Of a stretch of DNA of 56,850 nt, positions 52,164 through 56,850 are shown piece after piece; positions within the stretch are counted from its first letter, which is position 1, and each line of letters begins with the position of its first letter. The position numbers and the translations under genes are program-made. This stretch comes from an uncultured Opitutales bacterium (lineage in GTDB: Bacteria; Verrucomicrobiota; Verrucomicrobiia; Opitutales; Seribacteraceae): positions 1 through 56,850 of the forward strand of contig CALKMX010000025.1 of the NCBI GenBank assembly GCA_938091675.1, read 5' to 3'. A model generated the notes under the pieces. That model was not told the origin of the DNA and made no database searches. It saw only the letters and a program-made list of their open reading frames with translations.

Positions 52164-53696
52164 ATGGAAAATAACGCAAAAGTACTCCTTGAAAGAGCGA
52201 TTGAATTAGATCCGAACCTCGCTAATGCTCACTACAAATTGGGGGTTCTTTATCAATCCCAGGAAGACTTTAGTTCCGCAATCGAATATTTCCAGCGAGC
52301 TGTTACCCTTGACCCCTCCTTCCCTGCTGCTGAATGTGAATTGGCCATTGAATTAGGTAGAGAAAAAAAATACGAAGAAGCCAGGGAGCATTTTTTAAAT
52401 GCTTTGGAAGCGGACCCGAACTTCAAAAAAGCTTACTTCCATTATGCTCTTTTACTAGTTGAAATTAATGACATTGAAGAGGCGAAAAACAATTTTGAAA
52501 AAGTGGCAGAGATCGATCAAAATTTTGCCCCTGCTTATTTCCACAAAGCGAAACTTCTTACAAATCCTGATGATTTTGAGGAAGCCCAAAAAAATTATGA
52601 AACTGCTATTGATATAAATGAGGATTACGCAGAAGCTCACTACTTCCTCGGAAAATTACTCTTCGGGGGAAGAGCGACGGATAAAGATGGTTCAGTTGTC
52701 AATAAAAGTGACTGGCAAGCTTCAAAATCTCATTTTAATAGAGTTCTACAACTTGACGATGTAAACCACAAAGCTTGCTACAACCTAGCAAGAATACTCT
52801 TTGAAGAAAATTCTATTAAGAAAGCAAAGTCTTATTTGGCTAAAGCCTTAAAATTGGTCCCCGAGTATTCAAAGGCTCATTTTCTTTATGCTAGAATTTT
52901 TGACTTAGATAATAATTTTGAAAAAGCTCTCCTTCACTACAACAAATCGATTACTCAATTTAGTGATAACCCTGATGCCCTATTCCATCTTGGTAAATTG
53001 CATTTCGTTTTTAAAAACTTAGATGATGCAGAAAAGAACCTTAGGCAATCTATTCAGCTAGACCCTCAAAATGCCGAAGCACACTATTACTTGGCCAAAA
53101 TCCTCACTAATCACGAAGATCCGAGCCTTGCCAAAAAACATTTCTACCGAGCGTTGGAAATTAATCCTGATTTCGCCCATGCCTACTATGACTTAGCTTT
53201 TCACTCGGAAAATTCGGGCGATATCAATGAAGCTAAAATGCACTTTCAAAAAGCTACTGATGTGGAGCAAAATTTCGCTGAAGCATATTTTAACCTAGCA
53301 AGACTATCGTTTACACCTGCTGAGTATGAATTCGCAGAAAGAAATTTCGAAACAGCATTGGAGATAAAAAAGGATTTCGATGAGTGTCACTATTTTTTGG
53401 GCAAGCTACTGGCCAAAGGTGAAAAAATGACCAAGGATGGGACTCTTTTGATCGAACCACAAAGAGAAAGAGCTGCGAATCACTTTCGTGAAGCGCTCAA
53501 GATTAATCCTGATAACTATAAATCTTACTACGAATTGGGTATTCTGCTTTCACAACAAGAAGAGTATATCGAAGCATTCGATGCCTTGCATAAATCTATT
53601 AAAATTAACCCGGAATTTGCGGATGGACATTACGAACTTGCGGTTCTTTTGATGAATGAATCTGCACAAACTGTTATTTCAAAACGAAAGAAATAA
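52164..53696 (+). CDS. TPR protein built from two 250-residue copies
   Basis: Cytoplasmic protein of 510 residues, almost all tetratricopeptide repeats (about 14 units). The ATG at 52164 is used. An open frame starting at 52083 inside the cyclase gene is less likely. Residues 1-250 and 251-500 match in register with a constant offset of 250 and no gap: AEAHYFLGKLL at 156-166 corresponds to DECHYFLGKLL at 406-416, and both copies have a 12-residue insert of the pattern D-G-x-x-x after it (TDKDGSVVNKSDW, MTKDGTLLIEPQR). Each copy is 7 repeats of 34 plus 12, about one superhelical turn. The protein starts 11 bases after the cyclase stop and is probably its partner, binding cyclase or rod. Confidence 0.88.
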   Translation: MENNAKVLLERAIELDPNLANAHYKLGVLYQSQEDFSSAIEYFQRAVTLDPSFPAAECELAIELGREKKYEEAREHFLNALEADPNFKKAYFHYALLLVEINDIEEAKNNFEKVAEIDQNFAPAYFHKAKLLTNPDDFEEAQKNYETAIDINEDYAEAHYFLGKLLFGGRATDKDGSVVNKSDWQASKSHFNRVLQLDDVNHKACYNLARILFEENSIKKAKSYLAKALKLVPEYSKAHFLYARIFDLDNNFEKALLHYNKSITQFSDNPDALFHLGKLHFVFKNLDDAEKNLRQSIQLDPQNAEAHYYLAKILTNHEDPSLAKKHFYRALEINPDFAHAYYDLAFHSENSGDINEAKMHFQKATDVEQNFAEAYFNLARLSFTPAEYEFAERNFETALEIKKDFDECHYFLGKLLAKGEKMTKDGTLLIEPQRERAANHFREALKINPDNYKSYYELGILLSQQEEYIEAFDALHKSIKINPEFADGHYELAVLLMNESAQTVISKRKK

Positions 53697-53746
53697 AATC
53701 ATTAGGCCATAAATCCATGACTCTAAAATATTTATAAGTTAATGAT

Positions 53747-54397
53747 ATGGGCATAAGCTTAAATCCTGGACACTATTTACTTCAGGCGAGAAGTTTAGAA
53801 CCTGATAATCCTAAATTTGCTTATTTGCATGGGGAATATCTTATTAAAGAAAAGAAACCCACTAAGGCCATAGATTATATTGAATCCTTCCTTTCAGAAT
53901 TTGGGCCCGATGCAAATCTTCAAAACCTTTTAGCTTTAGCCTATTTAAATCTTGAAAATATTGAAAAGGCTGAAGAATCGATAGGCAACGCACTATCAAA
54001 ATTACCTAGATCCAAAGATTTTTTACACACTGCCTTTCTTATCAAAAAAGCGAAGGGAGATAAAATATCTGCTTTTCACTTTCTAGAACGAATCGTTCGG
54101 ATGGATGATCAACCCTTTCAATCATTTGATATTTTTTGGGAAATGGCTCAATTATTAAATAGTAAAACCGAAATTAAAAAAAAAATTAACCTCTTGGAAA
54201 TTTCGCTTTCTCTAAACCATAAAAATACTCATGTTTTAGAGGAATTAATCCTTACTTATTGTGAAATAATTGAAACAGGAATTCCTAAAAGCGAGAAAGC
54301 ACAATTTGTTAAAGACTTGTACCGGCTTAAAAACAATCCAATGCTCCCAAGTCTAACTCCCTTAACCCATAAAAGGCTCACGCTTATAGTTGGCTGA
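53747..54397 (+). CDS. Small TPR-like protein
   Basis: Protein of 216 residues of helical repeat character: LLQARSLEPDNPKFAYLHGEYLIKEKKPTKAIDYIE and AYLNLENIEKAEESIGNALSKLP are TPR-like, with degenerate helices after about 110. It starts 50 bases after the longer TPR gene and continues the same run, so it is likely part of the same operon and another adaptor of the module. No family assignment is possible. Confidence 0.7.
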   Translation: MGISLNPGHYLLQARSLEPDNPKFAYLHGEYLIKEKKPTKAIDYIESFLSEFGPDANLQNLLALAYLNLENIEKAEESIGNALSKLPRSKDFLHTAFLIKKAKGDKISAFHFLERIVRMDDQPFQSFDIFWEMAQLLNSKTEIKKKINLLEISLSLNHKNTHVLEELILTYCEIIETGIPKSEKAQFVKDLYRLKNNPMLPSLTPLTHKRLTLIVG

Positions 54398-54424
54398 CAA
54401 GGCAATATACAAAGTACTCAAAAT

Positions 54425-55225
54425 CTATTTTATTCTCTTAACATAAAGAGCAAATATTGGGATAGATATAATATAGATAAAAATAGCTAGCGACAGTGAT
54501 AACCACTGCTCTCGAATAATTACTGCGGCTGAAAGAATTACGGAAATTAACACAAATATTACCTTCCGATAGGATATTTTATATTTAATACTTTTAAGCG
54601 AAATCGTTGGTATCCTTGATACCATAAGTACACTTACTGCCATTACCCACAAACATACATAGAACGGTTGAATCAATCCTGTAGTTGAATGTCCAAACCT
54701 TAGCATATTCACTTCTAAAATTATAGGCGTTAGAAGTAAAATAGCACCTGCCGGGGAAGGCACGCCCACAAAATAGCTCACGACTTTTGGTTCATCTTGC
54801 TTACTCGCTTCACGGTTTGTCGTATTGAACCTTGCAAGACGAAGGACACAGCAAGAAGAATAGAAAATGAAAGGTATCCAATACCAACCGAGCATGTAAG
54901 TATTGTGAGCTTGCGTAATTGATACGATCCAAAGATATAAAATTACAGTTGGAGTTACCCCAAAGCTTACCGCATCTGAAAGACTGTCTAATTCTGCACC
55001 GATTTTTGAGGTGGCTTTAAGCATTCTTGCAGTCAATCCATCAACAAGGTCAAAAAATGCGGCAATTAATACACAGACGACTGCAGACTTCCAATCCGAT
55101 TCAAGAGCAAACCGTATTCCAGTAAGACCAATGCACATTCCTACTGTAGTAAAAATATTTGGAATTAATCGAATAATCAAAAAATCATCGTTTGATATGG
55201 ATTGATGATTTTTCCTAGGTTTCAT
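54425..55225 (-). CDS. pssA: CDP-diacylglycerol-serine O-phosphatidyltransferase
   Basis: Inner-membrane enzyme of 266 residues that makes phosphatidylserine, precursor of phosphatidylethanolamine. The CDP-alcohol phosphatidyltransferase signature is complete: FFDLVDGLTARMLKATSK, then GAELDSLSD (D-G-x2-A-R-x8-G-x3-D-x3-D). Several membrane helices follow. The N-terminus is cytoplasmic and basic. It overlaps, on the opposite strand, the longest possible form of the small lipoprotein gene. Confidence 0.92.
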   Translation of the reverse strand: MKPRKNHQSISNDDFLIIRLIPNIFTTVGMCIGLTGIRFALESDWKSAVVCVLIAAFFDLVDGLTARMLKATSKIGAELDSLSDAVSFGVTPTVILYLWIVSITQAHNTYMLGWYWIPFIFYSSCCVLRLARFNTTNREASKQDEPKVVSYFVGVPSPAGAILLLTPIILEVNMLRFGHSTTGLIQPFYVCLWVMAVSVLMVSRIPTISLKSIKYKISYRKVIFVLISVILSAAVIIREQWLSLSLAIFIYIISIPIFALYVKRIK

Positions 55226-55270
55226 TATTTCTTGAAATTCTCACAAGATATTTCAAATATCTTTTTTACA

Positions 55271-55621
55271 TTGGAAACGGCTACCAAAATCATAATTCTT
55301 TACTTCCTAATTTTATTTACAAGTTGTAAGCATTGGGATCCGAACCTCCAGTATTCTTCAGAATTAAATGCCGCCAAAAGGAAGAGCCTAAGCAATAAGA
55401 TCCAAGATACTTCTTTGCAGGAAATTCAGTTAAAAATGGGTCAGTCATTGTCAGAAGTTATAAAAGTTATGGGCAATGATTACAGAATCTTGGCAAGCTT
55501 AAGGAATAATAAAACAAATTGGTTAACGATTGAATTTCTCAATTATCAAGAATCATTTGATACCAAGAATGGAACAATAACATTAATTTTCAAAAATAAT
55601 ATACTGGTGAAAATTCAATGA
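55271..55621 (+). CDS. Small lipoprotein, SmpA/BamE-like hypothetical
   Basis: Predicted lipoprotein of 116 residues. I use TTG at 55271, which puts a positively charged start (LETATK) before a hydrophobic stretch and the lipobox FTSC. A start at 55202 would overlap pssA. The mature part contains LKMGQSLSEVIKVMGNDYRI, a pattern like the SmpA/OmlA (BamE) and DUF3192 families (a 'G..-..V...G' helix turn), followed by beta strands. It may be an envelope assembly factor. The similarity is by pattern only. Confidence 0.5.
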   Translation: METATKIIILYFLILFTSCKHWDPNLQYSSELNAAKRKSLSNKIQDTSLQEIQLKMGQSLSEVIKVMGNDYRILASLRNNKTNWLTIEFLNYQESFDTKNGTITLIFKNNILVKIQ

Positions 55622-55626
55622 GAAAT

Positions 55627-55830
55627 TTAATTTTTCATGAAGGTTAGCATCAACTTGATAAGAGCTCCTTCGCTCATCAGTGAAGGAGTAATTGATAACA
55701 GAACCCAACCATCTTTACTCATTTCATTTGATTTCTGATCAATAATCGCTGCAAGCTCAGCACTAGTATCATCACCTTTAATACGCAGTCCTTTAGTAGA
55801 AACAACGAGTGTTTTGTAGGATTTACTCAT
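55627..55830 (-). CDS. Small DUF4177-like protein
   Basis: Protein of 67 residues, MSKSYKTLVVSTKGLRIKG and later MSKDGWVLLSITPSL, similar in pattern to DUF4177 (a strand, helix and 'eGWeL' strand). It follows the tyrosine kinase gene by 18 bases on the same strand, so it is probably cotranscribed. No function is known. Confidence 0.6.
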   Translation of the reverse strand: MSKSYKTLVVSTKGLRIKGDDTSAELAAIIDQKSNEMSKDGWVLLSITPSLMSEGALIKLMLTFMKN

Positions 55831-55848
55831 TTGTGTAAGATTCTTCTA

Positions 55849-56850
55849 CTAGGAAACAGATTTCTTTTTCTTTATTTCTGAATCTAAAGGCACTTCGTCC
55901 TTTTCCCGGCCATAGTATTTGTTGTAATATTTATACCTGAAATACCCATAACCGTAGTAACCAGAATAGTAATACCCTGGAGTTTTCTTTTGTGGTAAAT
56001 CATTGAGTACAACACCCAAAATTTTGGCTCCTGTCTCGTCTAAGCTTTCTAAAAGGCTTTTGGCAATTTTTCTAGATACCTTTCCATAACGAGTAACAAA
56101 AAGCACTTCTTCCACTTTTCTTGCCATAGCGAGTGAATCAGGAAAAAGGCCAATCGGAGGACTGTCTATAATAATTACATCTGCAATTGAGCGTAACACC
56201 CTGTGAATGCGGTCAAATCCATTACTTTCTAAAAGCTCCGTTGCCGCCCGGGTTCGTCCACCAGATGGAAGAACAAATAAATTCGGATGAATCTGGGTAA
56301 CGGTGCTTTGCGCAAGTTCTTGCAGAACTTTATCATCCGATTGCTCTGCATTAATTAAAGAAAGTAATCCTTTTTCATTAGTAATATTACAAAACTTATG
56401 GATACCCGGGCGCCTGAGGTCAAAGTCGATAAGGATGGTTTTTTTGCCATGATTGGCACAACTGTAAGCAAGGTTTGCAGAAATTAAACTTTTTCCTTCG
56501 CTGGGAATAGCGGATGTTACCAAAATTGTTTTAGGATAATCACACAGGGAGTTCATCTGAATCCGGCTAAACATGCTACGGAAGGATTCGGTCAACCCAT
56601 CATCCAAATCATTTCCAACGATAAGCGGTCGCTGATTCTCCTCAACTTCGGATATTTTAGGAATTCCAGCAATAAGATCGCGCCCAATAAACACTTCAAC
56701 ATCCCAAGGCGATTTGACTCTATTATCGATGAACTCCAGCAGGAATGGTATGATCAAAAAGATTGCAGCCCCGAGCATTATTCCATCCCGCTTAATCTTA
56801 ACCTTATCTGGAGTAAAAGGAGCACCAGGCAGATATGCAAACTGCTCCTT
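55849..56850 (-). CDS. BY-kinase (Wzc-like) tyrosine autokinase, 5' end outside window
   Basis: C-terminal part of a polysaccharide copolymerase/tyrosine autokinase that controls capsule or exopolysaccharide export. The frame is open to the right edge, with the start outside. The visible start has a Wzz-type end (FAYLPGAPFTPDK), one membrane helix (MLGAAIFLIIPFLLEF) and then the kinase: Walker A TSAIPSEGKS, A' ILIDFDLRRPG, Walker B IIIDSPP. The C-terminus has a tail with a dozen tyrosines within about 21 residues, the autophosphorylation cluster. The ATPase looks active. It is followed by the DUF4177-like gene. Confidence 0.93.
   Translation of the reverse strand, partial: KEQFAYLPGAPFTPDKVKIKRDGIMLGAAIFLIIPFLLEFIDNRVKSPWDVEVFIGRDLIAGIPKISEVEENQRPLIVGNDLDDGLTESFRSMFSRIQMNSLCDYPKTILVTSAIPSEGKSLISANLAYSCANHGKKTILIDFDLRRPGIHKFCNITNEKGLLSLINAEQSDDKVLQELAQSTVTQIHPNLFVLPSGGRTRAATELLESNGFDRIHRVLRSIADVIIIDSPPIGLFPDSLAMARKVEEVLFVTRYGKVSRKIAKSLLESLDETGAKILGVVLNDLPQKKTPGYYYSGYYGYGYFRYKYYNKYYGREKDEVPLDSEIKKKKSVS

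Noticed and set aside
1-56850. tRNA genes, insertion sequences, prophage or integrase genes
   Set aside because: Every gap is under 300 bases and none shows a cloverleaf, and no transposase, integrase or phage motif is seen in any translation.

Overview
The window looks like part of the chromosome of a marine or aquatic member of the PVC group, most likely Verrucomicrobiota (Opitutae-like). This is inferred from gene content: secreted sulfatases, a DUF1501 protein, a DUF1080 protein and a PQQ-propeller protein beside ordinary bacterial housekeeping genes. Genes are densely packed on both strands, no gap reaches 300 bases, and I see no tRNA, rRNA, insertion sequence, prophage or CRISPR array.

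Layout. Bases 1-11.6 kb hold a carbohydrate/sulfate-ester catabolism neighbourhood (DUF1501, PQQ propeller, two sulfatases, DUF1080, nitrilase-family amidase), interrupted by an isoaspartyl peptidase/P-loop NTPase pair and a c-di-GMP pair (PilZ protein and CHASE-GGDEF diguanylate cyclase). Bases 11.6-18.3 kb hold an aldo/keto reductase and a complete jetA-jetB-jetC operon (Wadjet/MksFEB-type SMC complex) with no jetD nuclease gene beside it. Bases 18.4-23.9 kb hold a lipoprotein propeller, a sirtuin, glmS and a sulfatase homologue that has lost every catalytic motif. Bases 24.0-32.3 kb read as one operon, gltB-gltD-thrH-FMN reductase-sialidase. Bases 32.5-42.8 kb are mostly housekeeping: glutaredoxin, ferredoxin, an AraC-PAS regulator, a RodZ-like protein, FtsK, mannose-6-phosphate isomerase, grpE, dnaJ, rfaE2, purN and prmA.

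The most unusual part is 42.8-54.4 kb. A double-DUF1538 membrane protein with an EF-hand-like soluble insert abuts a gene for a protein with three PII-like modules, suggesting a transporter with a dedicated PII-type sensor. Next come a lipoprotein and, divergently, a four-gene run: a 792-residue rod built from 21.5 copies of an exact 36-residue repeat with an invariant arginine, a GAF-GAF-PAS-adenylate cyclase, a TPR protein made of two 250-residue copies of itself, and a second small TPR protein. The run looks like a cAMP signalling or scaffold module that I do not recognise as a described system. The right end has pssA, two small genes and a 5'-truncated tyrosine autokinase of exopolysaccharide export.

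The proposed links are inferences from gene order and motifs. Where ATG codons inside a longer reading frame looked better than a TTG start, I used the ATG and say so in the entry.
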